Notes: generated by a model not told the origin, from the sequence alone. DNA of 25,452 nt from Allopontixanthobacter sp041741895 (GCA_041741895.1 JBGSJO010000110.1:1-25452), one strand, 5' to 3'. Numbered from the stretch's first letter, positions 14,490 to 21,710 are shown. Program-made: numbers and translations.

Positions 14490-15674
14490 TCAATTCACCT
14501 CACCCGTTTCTGCAGCAATTGTGTGATGCCGCACGAAGCGACGATCAATCCAGTCCTTTAGCCGCCACAACAAGCCCCCGGCCAGAGCAAATTTTCCCCA
14601 TGAAAGGATTGCACGCCTGTCTCCGGTCGAAAGCAGATAAAGCGTCCGGCGGCGCGGAATATATTGATGAAACATCTGCCTGTTCAGCTTTGCCCGCAGA
14701 TTGACCGCCAGCACCGGACCGGCACGGACGGCGTGAACGCCCGACCGCGCCACATGGCGATCTGTCCGCGTGATAATGTCGCCCGCTGCAAAAATATTAT
14801 CATGCGAAATCGACCGGAGATCCCCGCCCACCTCGATAAAGCCCTGCTGGTCGAGAGCCAGCCCGGATCCCTTCAGCCAGCGCGGCGCCGTGCTGCCGGT
14901 GGCGGCGATGACATAATCGGCGTGGATGGCCATTCCGGTCGAAAGCAAGACCGCATCTTCGGACCCGGTCGCTTCTCCAAAGATTATGTCTATGCGCCGC
15001 CTTGCCAATTCGGCGCGAACGCGGGCGATGGTCGCCTGGGAATGCCCGGAAAGAAAACCATCTTCCGCCGTCACGATCGAAACTTTGGGGTCCGCCGATA
15101 TCCTGCGCAGGGCAAATTCCGCAGCCAGCGCAAGTTCGATGCCCGCAGCCCCGCCGCCGACGATGACCAGGCTCAACCCCTGCCGCCGCGCGGCATCTTC
15201 CAGAACCACCGGCCAGCGGGCGACGAAATCATTCATCGGCCTCACCGGCAACAGCCGCTCACCCAGACCCACCAGCGGCGAAATATCCACCTCCCCGCCG
15301 ATGGCCAGAGACAGGAGATCGAAGACCATGGCACCGCCCGATGACAATGTCAGTTCCCTGCGGTTCGCATCCAGCCCATCCACGGTGTCGATCACCAATC
15401 TGACGCCTGCGCGTTTCGCTAGGGGCCGCAGATCGATCAGATGCTGCCCCGCCCCATAATGCCCGGCCATCCACCCGGGAATCATTCCCGAATAGGCAGT
15501 AAACGGGTCCGCAGTCACCAGCCATGCTTCCGCCCCGCGCAAGGGCGCGCGGGCCCAGTCATCCAGCACCGCCAGATGGGCATGGCCGCCGCCCGCCAGA
15601 ACGACACGCTGAACGGCCCTGGACTGGGTAGGTTCGCCGGGCATCACATACAGCCCGCGCCCAGCCGGGGCCAT
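14490..15674 (-). CDS. FAD-dependent NAD(P)-oxidoreductase related to the N-terminal domain of SelD fusions
   Basis: A 394-residue pyridine nucleotide-disulfide oxidoreductase fold protein of the NDH-2-like group. The N-terminal FAD motif VVLAGGGHAHLAVL, the segment YSGMIPGWMAGHY with HLIDLRPLAKRAG, the central VIVGGGAAGIELA, and the second FAD motif NIFAAGDI are seen. Gly-Gly-Gly-His-Ala-His and Tyr-Ser-Gly-Met-x-Pro-Gly are typical of the flavoprotein domain found fused to selenophosphate synthetase SelD; here it stands alone and no SelD follows. The reaction is unknown. A start at ATG 15644 (residue 11) is equally possible, as neither codon has a clear ribosome site. It heads the NrtS-ECF operon. 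Confidence 0.85.
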   Translation of the reverse strand: MAPAGRGLYVMPGEPTQSRAVQRVVLAGGGHAHLAVLDDWARAPLRGAEAWLVTADPFTAYSGMIPGWMAGHYGAGQHLIDLRPLAKRAGVRLVIDTVDGLDANRRELTLSSGGAMVFDLLSLAIGGEVDISPLVGLGERLLPVRPMNDFVARWPVVLEDAARRQGLSLVIVGGGAAGIELALAAEFALRRISADPKVSIVTAEDGFLSGHSQATIARVRAELARRRIDIIFGEATGSEDAVLLSTGMAIHADYVIAATGSTAPRWLKGSGLALDQQGFIEVGGDLRSISHDNIFAAGDIITRTDRHVARSGVHAVRAGPVLAVNLRAKLNRQMFHQYIPRRRTLYLLSTGDRRAILSWGKFALAGGLLWRLKDWIDRRFVRHHTIAAETGEVN

Positions 15675-15761
15675 GACTTCGGTCGTCCGGCGTCCAGCGA
15701 TCCCGCCGCTGCGCCTTCGTTCATCGCATGAAAGTCTGATCTTGGGTCGATTCCCACCGAA

Positions 15762-16688
15762 TTACAGTGCAAAACAATCAAGGTCTTCGGCAAGCTGGAG
15801 CGGCCCGGAATAGTGCTTGCGGATGGCGACCTCGCCTTCTGCCTGATGGCTGAGCGCACGATCCATATGATGTGCGAGAACCAGATTTTTCGGCTGAATG
15901 GCTGCCGCCGCCTCGCCGATTGAACCCGGCGAGCGGTGCAGCCCTCTCGGCTGTCCGTCACCTTCCGGGATCACATTATGCATCACCAGCACATCGGGTT
16001 GGAAATTTCGGAAGGTCTGAACAAATTCACTGCTGAGAAAACTTTGATCCCCGGCAAAAATTACCGATTTTCCGCCAGTCTCAACCAGATAGGCGAGCGC
16101 GGGTAGATCGCCGTGGTGAACCGCGATAGCGCTCACCTTCAGATCGCCTTCCTGGAAAACGCGCTGCAATGTCTCGATAGTGACATCGATTTCTTCAGGC
16201 TGCAGCATGGGCAGGCCGTAGCGCCCGTCGAGATAACCCGAGAGATAGCGGAACGCGCCGGTGCGCTCATCAAACAGAGCCGCAAGATGGTCCTTGATGC
16301 CCGGAAACAGGTCATCGCCGCTAGGCCCCGCGATCGGCAGCGGGGCGGCGCGGTTGGCAAATCCCCCGCTATTCAGGATCGCATCCAGATCAGCCACGTG
16401 ATCGGCATGAAAATGGGTGATCAGTATGGCCTGATGGTCTGCGAATTTGGCACCGGATTCGCCGTAACGGACAAACGCGCCGCTACCCGCATCGACCACA
16501 AGCGCAGCTTTGCCCCCGATCCATACGATTGCACTCGTGCCCGCCCGAGACCCTTCGGCAATGGGGCCGCCCGAACCCAGGATCTGAATGGCAACCGGTG
16601 CCGTGCATTCAGCATGGGCGGGGGCCGCGCATCCGGCCAGCGCGGCCGGTAGTGCCATTGCCAGTGCCAGACGTTTGAACCGTGTCAT
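15762..16688 (-). CDS. Exported metallo-beta-lactamase-fold hydrolase, probable lipoprotein
   Basis: A 308-residue MBL-fold enzyme. The N terminus has a basic start, hydrophobic core and a good lipobox LAGC (Cys19), with APAHA a few residues later as an alternative signal peptidase I site. The metal site HFHADH (around residues 92-97), followed by later His residues in AVHHGDLP, FAGDQ and LAHHMD, fits the binuclear zinc/iron hydrolases near RNase Z/arylsulfatase-like members. It acts outside the cytoplasmic membrane; the substrate is unknown. It begins 70 bases after nrsF and may be carried on that transcript. No beta-lactamase specificity can be claimed from the motif. Confidence 0.87.
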   Translation of the reverse strand: MTRFKRLALAMALPAALAGCAAPAHAECTAPVAIQILGSGGPIAEGSRAGTSAIVWIGGKAALVVDAGSGAFVRYGESGAKFADHQAILITHFHADHVADLDAILNSGGFANRAAPLPIAGPSGDDLFPGIKDHLAALFDERTGAFRYLSGYLDGRYGLPMLQPEEIDVTIETLQRVFQEGDLKVSAIAVHHGDLPALAYLVETGGKSVIFAGDQSFLSSEFVQTFRNFQPDVLVMHNVIPEGDGQPRGLHRSPGSIGEAAAAIQPKNLVLAHHMDRALSHQAEGEVAIRKHYSGPLQLAEDLDCFAL

Positions 16689-16758
16689 TCTTCACCAATC
16701 GGCTGCTCGCGCGGCAACAGCGCCTGACCCGTAAACGCGGGGACTTGAAAGAACCAGC

Positions 16759-17403
16759 TTACCAGCGGATCAGGGCCGGAACAACCGCCCTGCCGGCAAG
16801 CGCACTTACAGCCACGGCCAGACTGTGCCAGATACCGATATGGTAGATATCATCAAACGGGCAGTGCAGGGAATAAGCGAAAATTCCCAGGCTTCCGGCG
16901 GCAATGCCAACCAGCAGCCCTGCCTGTTCGGGTGAAGTCGGCGCGCCTCGCCGCAGCCAGAATGTCAGCGCCCCGCCAACAATCAGGCCAAGCAGGCCGC
17001 CATTCGTCAGGCAATTGATACCCTGCGTTGGCTGGGACTGGAAGAACGTGTTGCCTTGATTGACAAAGCCCATCACGGCAGCCGAAAGCGGGAGCAATGC
17101 AGCCATGGCAACAGCCCATACCCAGCCTACATGCGTGCTTCCTACTTGCGGTCGGCTCATGCCGATTACCGTGAAGGACGCTGCAACGCCAAGTAACAGG
17201 AACAGTCCGGTCGCCAACAGGAACATCGGATTGGGATTTGCGGCGATCAGATCGGGTCTGACACCGAAAAACAGCGCCATTGCGCCAATCGCCAGGGCAG
17301 CACTGCCCGCTGCGATCACAAGACCGTGCCTCAGCGTCAATGGCCGACTTGGCTGAAGATCCTCCACCAGACCGTCGATTAATATTTGGGTGTCGGTACG
17401 CAT
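16759..17403 (-). CDS. nrsF: NrsF (DUF1109) membrane anti-sigma factor of SigF
   Basis: A 214-residue protein with six hydrophobic helices after a short cytoplasmic N terminus (MRTDTQILIDGL), the DUF1109/NrsF architecture. NrsF holds SigF inactive at the inner membrane and releases it under metal stress in Caulobacter, where two cysteines are important. Here the only cysteines are Cys131 (GINCLTNG) and Cys181 (SLHCPFDD), matching the positions I recall for Caulobacter NrsF. It starts at ATG 17401-17403, 5 bases after the sigF stop. The pair is downstream of the bufferin genes, so the operon carries its own regulator. Metal or thiol-reactive stress is the probable signal (inference). Confidence 0.92.
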   Translation of the reverse strand: MRTDTQILIDGLVEDLQPSRPLTLRHGLVIAAGSAALAIGAMALFFGVRPDLIAANPNPMFLLATGLFLLLGVAASFTVIGMSRPQVGSTHVGWVWAVAMAALLPLSAAVMGFVNQGNTFFQSQPTQGINCLTNGGLLGLIVGGALTFWLRRGAPTSPEQAGLLVGIAAGSLGIFAYSLHCPFDDIYHIGIWHSLAVAVSALAGRAVVPALIRW

Positions 17404-17408
17404 GGTAA

Positions 17409-17933
17409 TTACTCTTTCTCAATCATGGTCGCGAGTTTCTTCAACCCCCGGTGAATATTGACTTTGACCAGAGATTCGCTCTGGCCGGAGGCATGTGATG
17501 CTTCGGCAATTGATAACCCCTTGATCTTGACCAATTCGATCACGCTCGCCTGCGCCGGTGGTAAATAGGAAAACATCCTATCCAGGCTGATCCTTGCAAC
17601 GATCGCAGGTTCCGAATTTTCAGCGGCGAAGCTTTCATCGAAGTCGGTTTCATCAGCCCGGTAAACTTTCCTCAGTTGATCGACCCAGCGGTACCTTGCA
17701 ATTGCCGCGAGCCAGGGCAGAAATGGCCGAGTCGGATCGTAACTTGCAATTTTCTGATGGAGCGAAAGCAGAGTGTCCTGCACCAGATCATCAATCTGGT
17801 GCGGAACAATTCTACGCGCATAAAAACGCTTCAGCCATTTCTGGCATTCCGCAAGCAGGGTGGCATAGGCTTGACGATCCCCGGCCTGCGATAGCGTCAT
17901 AAGGCGCGCCATCATGGCATCGTCTGCAATCAT
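17409..17933 (-). CDS. sigF: SigF-like ECF RNA polymerase sigma factor
   Basis: A 174-residue ECF sigma factor. Region 2 covers about residues 10-80 (CQKWLKRFYARRI, IDDLVQDTLLSLHQKI, RPFLPWLAAIARYRWVDQLR) and region 4 about 110-165 (LPPAQASVIELVKIKGLSIA then the helix-turn-helix ASGQSESLVKVNIHRGLKKL). I start at ATG 17931-17933 because it overlaps the DoxX stop as ATGA and the product then matches family length; an upstream in-frame codon would add 34 non-conserved residues. Paired with NrsF 5 bases downstream, it is the obvious candidate to recognise the eight TGTAACC-N16-CGAA sites. One of these lies inside bufC and would give positive autoregulation. Confidence 0.92.
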   Translation of the reverse strand: MIADDAMMARLMTLSQAGDRQAYATLLAECQKWLKRFYARRIVPHQIDDLVQDTLLSLHQKIASYDPTRPFLPWLAAIARYRWVDQLRKVYRADETDFDESFAAENSEPAIVARISLDRMFSYLPPAQASVIELVKIKGLSIAEASHASGQSESLVKVNIHRGLKKLATMIEKE

Positions 17934-18379
17934 TGGCGGGTTCTTTTCAACAATGGAGCATCGATTGAAAAGAGCCCGCCACCCCGAACGATAAGCACCA
18001 GCGCAAGTGCGACCCACAGGGAATGCACCGACCACCAGGCGTCCGGGTAAACAAATATCTGGATGACCATGGTCATCCCAAGCAGTGCCGTCGCCGAAAG
18101 CCGCGTAAACAGGCCGAGTACCAGCAGGATCGGAAATACATGCTCCGATACGGTAGCCATCACTGCAGAAAAATCAGACGGAAGCGGCACCCCTTTGTAT
18201 TCTTCACTGAAAAGATAATAGGTGGTGTCACTGATCGTGAACCAGGTGCCTTCTTCGATCTTGGTTTGTCCGGACCGCCAGAAAATTCCGGCAAGAACGA
18301 TGCGAACGAACAGCAGCATGATAGCTTCCGGAACCCTCGCCGAAACAAATGCGATAATCCGGTCATACAATGCGATCAT
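17930..18379 (-). CDS. DoxX family membrane protein of the bufferin operon
   Basis: A 149-residue protein with four predicted helices (about 16-33, 74-92, 97-113 and 120-137) and the DoxX features IMLLFVRIVLAGIFWRSGQTK and LLGMTMVIQIFVYPDAW. DoxX proteins are regular partners in bufferin and MNIO operons, where their role is not settled; membrane redox or metal handling is suggested. The ATG overlaps the bufC stop (ATGA, 18376-18379) and its stop overlaps the sigF start, so it is translated in a tightly coupled chain. A sigma-F-type promoter inside bufC, 83 bases upstream, may allow expression of doxX-sigF-nrsF separately. Confidence 0.92.
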   Translation of the reverse strand: MIALYDRIIAFVSARVPEAIMLLFVRIVLAGIFWRSGQTKIEEGTWFTISDTTYYLFSEEYKGVPLPSDFSAVMATVSEHVFPILLVLGLFTRLSATALLGMTMVIQIFVYPDAWWSVHSLWVALALVLIVRGGGLFSIDAPLLKRTRQ

Positions 18380-19119
18380 GTCAATTCCCCTGAAATTCTT
18401 GTCAATGCACCGGTCTCGATCAGCGAAATCAAAATCGGCAGCAGCTTGGTTTCATCTTCCTGTTCGACCAGCACGGCAAAAAGGTTACAGATCGTGGTGG
18501 GCGCCCTGACATGGCCGACGGCCGTCATCTGCGCTGCGTTCAGCGGCGACAGCAGAACCTGCTCATACGGCCGGGCAATCAGCACCCCTGCCGCATCGGC
18601 AATCTCCGGAATTTCGGCAATTAGCGATTGATGAGGCGGGTTGCCGAACGCCACGGTCCGCACGGAGGGGTGCAAACAGATGCCGACCTCCAGTATCGAA
18701 TCTTCGCCAAGCCCGGCAAGTTCGGCGAGCTGCAATGGCATGGCCTCGGCCGCGTGGTAGCTTTCAAGCCATGCCCATTCAACGCGGGCCAGATCAGCCA
18801 TGCCTTCGTCAATCTGCCGCGCTTCCAGAAAATCGGCAAAGATTCTGCCGATCTGATCCAGCGGAAATCCAGCCACGCCAGGATGTTCGACATATTGGCG
18901 GGACAATTGGTTGAATTCAGCATGCCCCAACCATTCGCGGGTCTTGGGAAATGTTTCTTCCAATGCCACCAACCGCGCATGCGAAACGGTATTTGCATGA
19001 ACCTTCATTCCGCGCAGACAGTCCGCACGGGAACCCTTGAATAATTCCGCAGGCAGATGGGTCGGCCCATGATCCAGCACCGTCATGATGGACAATTGCA
19101 ATTGCTCAAGCGATTGCAT
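18376..19119 (-). CDS. bufC: BufC (DUF2063), partner protein of the MNIO enzyme
   Basis: A 247-residue protein of the DUF2063/HvfC-BufC family. The N-terminal helical domain (about residues 1-95) includes FPKTREWLG and the following aromatic/acidic segment; the C-terminal half is mixed alpha/beta. In bufferin biosynthesis BufC helps present the precursor peptide to BufB, comparable to a RiPP recognition partner. I choose ATG 19117-19119, with GTGAGG upstream, over a GTG at 19131. The start overlaps the bufB stop by 14 bases. Positions 18463-18489 within the gene carry a sigma-F-type promoter motif on the same strand. Confidence 0.9.
   Translation of the reverse strand: MQSLEQLQLSIMTVLDHGPTHLPAELFKGSRADCLRGMKVHANTVSHARLVALEETFPKTREWLGHAEFNQLSRQYVEHPGVAGFPLDQIGRIFADFLEARQIDEGMADLARVEWAWLESYHAAEAMPLQLAELAGLGEDSILEVGICLHPSVRTVAFGNPPHQSLIAEIPEIADAAGVLIARPYEQVLLSPLNAAQMTAVGHVRAPTTICNLFAVLVEQEDETKLLPILISLIETGALTRISGELT
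18463..18489 (-). promoter_or_regulatory. Sigma-F-type ECF promoter G (TGTAACC-N16-CGAA), inside bufC
   Basis: On the minus strand TGTAACC (18483-18489) precedes CGAA (18463-18466) by exactly 16 bases, within the 3' part of bufC. The next start codon is doxX, 83 bases downstream, followed by sigF and nrsF. The position suits an internal promoter that lets SigF raise its own production together with NrsF. Confidence 0.72.
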
Positions 19120-20017
19120 GGCGGGCCTCACCCATGCCGGGCACAGGTATGCTATTCATGATGGTGGCGGCCTTGCGGACCTCGTCCATCAATATCTTGT
19201 AATCGGGGATGTCGGTGTCCCATTCGATCAAGACTGGTTTCGGGCCTGATCGGGCGATGAAACGCTCGAAAAGCGCCCATGTCAATGGTGACACCGGCGA
19301 ACCGTGATCATCAATCAGGATGGTTCCATCCTCATGTTCTTCACGGGCATGCCCTGCGAGATGGATTTCCCCCACCACCAGCGAATCTATTCCATCGACA
19401 AAGGCAAAGGGGTCAAACCCCAGATTTGTCGCGGATACCTCGACATTATTGATGTCGAACAGAATTCCACAACCGGCACGCTGGCACAGCAGGTGGAGAA
19501 AATCGATTTCGTCCATCTCGTCATCGGCAAAGGCGAGATAACGCGATGGGTTCTCGATAAGGATCTTTCGCCCCAACCGGTCCTGCACTGCGGATACCTG
19601 GGTAACAAAATGATCCAGCGCGGGATCGGTATATGGGACTGGCAAAAGATCGGGGTAGCGATTGCTGGCTGTTCCGCTCCAACTCAGATGGTCGGAAACG
19701 GATGCGGGGGCGTAGCGATCGCATAATGCCGCCAGCCGGCCGAGCTCTTCACGGTCAACACCGGATGCGGTCCCGAGTGAAAGGCCAACCGAATGGAAGC
19801 TCAGCGGAAAATGCTCTGCAATTTCGCCAAGCCAGCGGTGCGGCGGGCCGCCGTTGCAAAAATAATTCTGGGGGTGCACCTCGACCCAGCCCGGTTTTGC
19901 CGTTTCGGCCGGGGACGAGGAGCGAGTACTGGCTGACACGGACTCAAGAACGTCCGCATAATGTTGCGGCTTGAGCCCTATTCCCACCGAGGGGGGGATT
20001 TCGGAGTGAATATTCAT
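19106..20017 (-). CDS. bufB: BufB, MNIO-family (DUF692) enzyme of bufferin biosynthesis
   Basis: A 303-residue TIM-barrel enzyme of the multinuclear non-heme iron-dependent oxidative (MNIO, DUF692) family. Family blocks are in order: GIGLKPQHY (residues 12-20), EVHPQNY, FHSVGLSLG, SDHLSWSG, ILIENPSRY, ILFDINNVEVSATNLGFDP, GEIHLAGH and VLIEWDTDIP. The His, Glu, Asp and Asn residues in these blocks bind two or three iron ions. In characterised bufferin systems the enzyme converts core cysteines of BufA into thiooxazole heterocycles, creating a copper-binding peptide. The ATG at 20015-20017 has only a weak ribosome site and lies 30 bases after the second bufA, so coupling is likely. The substrates are the two BufA products upstream. 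Confidence 0.93.
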   Translation of the reverse strand: MNIHSEIPPSVGIGLKPQHYADVLESVSASTRSSSPAETAKPGWVEVHPQNYFCNGGPPHRWLGEIAEHFPLSFHSVGLSLGTASGVDREELGRLAALCDRYAPASVSDHLSWSGTASNRYPDLLPVPYTDPALDHFVTQVSAVQDRLGRKILIENPSRYLAFADDEMDEIDFLHLLCQRAGCGILFDINNVEVSATNLGFDPFAFVDGIDSLVVGEIHLAGHAREEHEDGTILIDDHGSPVSPLTWALFERFIARSGPKPVLIEWDTDIPDYKILMDEVRKAATIMNSIPVPGMGEARHAIA

Positions 20018-20047
20018 GCCAGCCAGTAGCCGCCGCGACCCGAGGGC

Positions 20048-20380
20048 TTATACCCCCTGGGGGACAGGTTGCGCGTTTCCGGCGTGCGCGGTGAGCGCTC
20101 CGCCCATCGGCTCGCATTCTCCGGCGGGAACATTTTTCCAGGCGTTCCCCTGGTAATCGACCGTCGATGTGCCGGCGCAGCTGGTGCCCGGACCTGCAGC
20201 GCAATCATTTTTGCCTGCTAGAGCAACGCCGTAGCATTTTTCCATCGCAGCGACTGTAGTCTCCGGCGCAGCTTCCGAAGCGTTCTGGTTCTGGCTGGCG
20301 TTCGACCCGCAGGATGCGAGCAGTGCCGCAGCCGCAAGCGCCGAAACAGAGGCGGCGATCTGGGTGTAATTTTTGGTCAT
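20048..20380 (-). CDS. bufA: BufA-type bufferin precursor (DUF2282) with a lipoprotein signal
   Basis: A 110-residue precursor. Residues 1-23 form a signal peptide ending in LLAS before Cys24, a canonical lipobox, so the product should be lipidated and anchored in a membrane. A Gln/Asn/Ser/Glu-rich linker (25-45) leads to a bufferin core with the four family cysteines Cys49, Cys60, Cys68 and Cys89 (EKCYGVAL, KNDCAAGPGTSCAG, AGEC). The core is almost identical to that of the neighbouring bufA at 20482-20778, with many synonymous base differences, indicating an older duplication kept by selection. AAGGA precedes the ATG at 20378-20380. A lipidated bufferin is unlike the usual soluble periplasmic form. 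Confidence 0.92.
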   Translation of the reverse strand: MTKNYTQIAASVSALAAAALLASCGSNASQNQNASEAAPETTVAAMEKCYGVALAGKNDCAAGPGTSCAGTSTVDYQGNAWKNVPAGECEPMGGALTAHAGNAQPVPQGV

Positions 20381-20454
20381 GGGATCATTTTCCTTTTGCG
20401 GGACTGCGCTCTGCATGCCGGATGGCAAGATGGGCGAAGGCCGGAATTCAAGTT

Positions 20455-20476
20455 GGCGAGCCCATTCAGGCCCGCC
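20455..20476 (-). repeat. Hairpin between the two bufA genes
   Basis: An 8-bp stem (GGCGAGCC 20455-20462 with GGCCCGCC 20469-20476, one G-U pair in the RNA) and a 6-base loop begin 5 bases after the first bufA stop. It has no U-tract. Such a hairpin could stabilise the 3' end of the first precursor mRNA, giving more peptide than enzyme. Confidence 0.4.
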
Positions 20477-20481
20477 CCCAT

Positions 20482-20778
20482 TTAGCTTTTCTTGGCGACC
20501 GGTTTCGCGTTGCCGGAACGCGCAGCAAGTGCGCCGCCCATCTTTACGCAGCTGCCCTTCTCTACGAGTTTCCAGGCATTGCCCTGATAATCGACGGTCG
20601 AGGTGCCGGCACAGCTGGTACCCGGACCGGCGGCGCAATCATTCTTGCCCTTCAGGGCAACGCCAAAGCACTTTTCCTTCGCGCCAGCTTCGCTTGCCGC
20701 TGCAGCGACCGGGGTCGTAGCAAGCATTGCAGCAGTGGCCAGCGCGGCGGCGGCTCCAGCGAATTTCATCGAAACCAT
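20482..20778 (-). CDS. bufA: BufA bufferin precursor peptide (DUF2282), secreted form
   Basis: A 98-residue precursor. Residues 1-28 form a Sec-type signal peptide with an Ala-rich cleavage region (TTPVAAAA) and no lipobox. The core holds four conserved cysteines, Cys37, Cys48, Cys56 and Cys77, in EKCFGVAL, KNDCAAGPGTSCAG and KGSC, the DUF2282 pattern. After modification by BufB and export such peptides bind copper in the periplasm. I start at ATG 20776-20778, with AAAGGA at good spacing, rather than the TTG at 20784. A sigma-F-type promoter ends 51 bases upstream. It is the first gene of the operon bufA-bufA-bufB-bufC-doxX-sigF-nrsF. Confidence 0.95.
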   Translation of the reverse strand: MVSMKFAGAAAALATAAMLATTPVAAAASEAGAKEKCFGVALKGKNDCAAGPGTSCAGTSTVDYQGNAWKLVEKGSCVKMGGALAARSGNAKPVAKKS

Positions 20779-20829
20779 AGTCAATTCCTTTCCAAAATGT
20801 GTCGAGGCACAATGTCCTCACAACATGGG

Positions 20830-20856
20830 TTCGGTGCCGGCGGCGGGATCGTTACA
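20830..20856 (-). promoter_or_regulatory. Sigma-F-type ECF promoter H (TGTAACG-N16-CGAA) of the bufferin operon
   Basis: On the minus strand TGTAACG (20850-20856) precedes CGAA (20830-20833) by exactly 16 bases. The -10 ends 51 bases before the first bufA. An A/T-rich stretch just upstream (20860-20890) could act as an UP-like element. Bufferin operons are established sigma-F targets in Caulobacter, which supports assigning the motif to SigF. Confidence 0.87.
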
Positions 20857-20925
20857 CATTTCAAAAAAATATAATCGGCCAAAAATAATCGGCCTGATTG
20901 CGGCACTAGTGACTGAGGCGGGCGC

Positions 20926-21660
20926 TCAGCGGTATTCCGGGTTGGGGTGGTCGAACCGCACGCCTTCATCCCAGGCCTTGCGGCTGTTGCCGTACGCCGG
21001 AATGCCGCCCGCTTCTTTCAACATCTGCGCCATATGCATCAGGTTCCATGCCAAGAAAGTAGAATTGCGCGCGGTAAATTCGCTGTCGAAGCCCACCCGC
21101 GAACCATCGTCCTTCGCATCGCCATAGGAAGGGCCGGGTCCAATTTCCCCGATCCAGCCCGCGTCGGGCTGCGGCGGTATCGAATAGCCGATATGGGCGA
21201 GCGCATAGAGCATTCCCATCGCGCAATGCTTCACCCCGTCTTCATTGCCGGTAATTACCGCACCTGCGGTTTTCCCGTAGAATATATACTGCCCCTGATC
21301 ATTCATCTGTCCGGAATGTGCGTATAGCCGCTCAATGATCTTGCGGCACTCTGAAGAAACCTCGCCCAGCCAGATCGGCGTGCCCAACACCAGGATATCG
21401 GCAGCCAGCACGGATTTGCCAATTTCCGGCCACGCATCCTTTTCAAAACCATGCTCGGTCATATCCGGATAAACACCGGGAGCGATATCATGATCGACCG
21501 CGCGGAATGATTGCACGGCAACACCCGCGCCGATCATGATGTCACGCACCACGTCCATCAGGGTATCAGTGTGGCTTGCCTTTGGTGACGGCGTCAGCGT
21601 GGTATTGATGAATACAGCGGATAATCCGGCATAATCAGGCTTAATTGGTAAACCGTTCAT
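20926..21660 (-). CDS. Flavodoxin-fold NAD(P)H-dependent FMN oxidoreductase family protein
   Basis: A 244-residue protein with a flavodoxin-like (NADPH-dependent FMN reductase) fold. The first strand and phosphate-binding loop are SAVFINTTLTPSPKASHT, and the FMN-binding segment is ILVLGTPIWLGEVSSECRK followed by GKTAGAVITGNEDG. Such enzymes reduce quinones, nitro or azo compounds with NAD(P)H through FMN. GGAGA lies ahead of the ATG at 21658-21660. It is the last of three co-directional genes (AhpD-like, haloacid dehalogenase, this one) with gaps of 63 and 50 bases, suggesting a small detoxification operon. The real substrate is unknown. Confidence 0.87.
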   Translation of the reverse strand: MNGLPIKPDYAGLSAVFINTTLTPSPKASHTDTLMDVVRDIMIGAGVAVQSFRAVDHDIAPGVYPDMTEHGFEKDAWPEIGKSVLAADILVLGTPIWLGEVSSECRKIIERLYAHSGQMNDQGQYIFYGKTAGAVITGNEDGVKHCAMGMLYALAHIGYSIPPQPDAGWIGEIGPGPSYGDAKDDGSRVGFDSEFTARNSTFLAWNLMHMAQMLKEAGGIPAYGNSRKAWDEGVRFDHPNPEYR

Positions 21661-21710
21661 GAGGATTCTCCATTGGATTGAGGGTTGCGGCTGGGCGACT
21701 GGACAAAGAT

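Noticed and set aside
15762..16688. Beta-lactamase resistance gene
   Set aside because: Only the general HxHxDH metallo-beta-lactamase fold motif is present; this superfamily is mostly other hydrolases.
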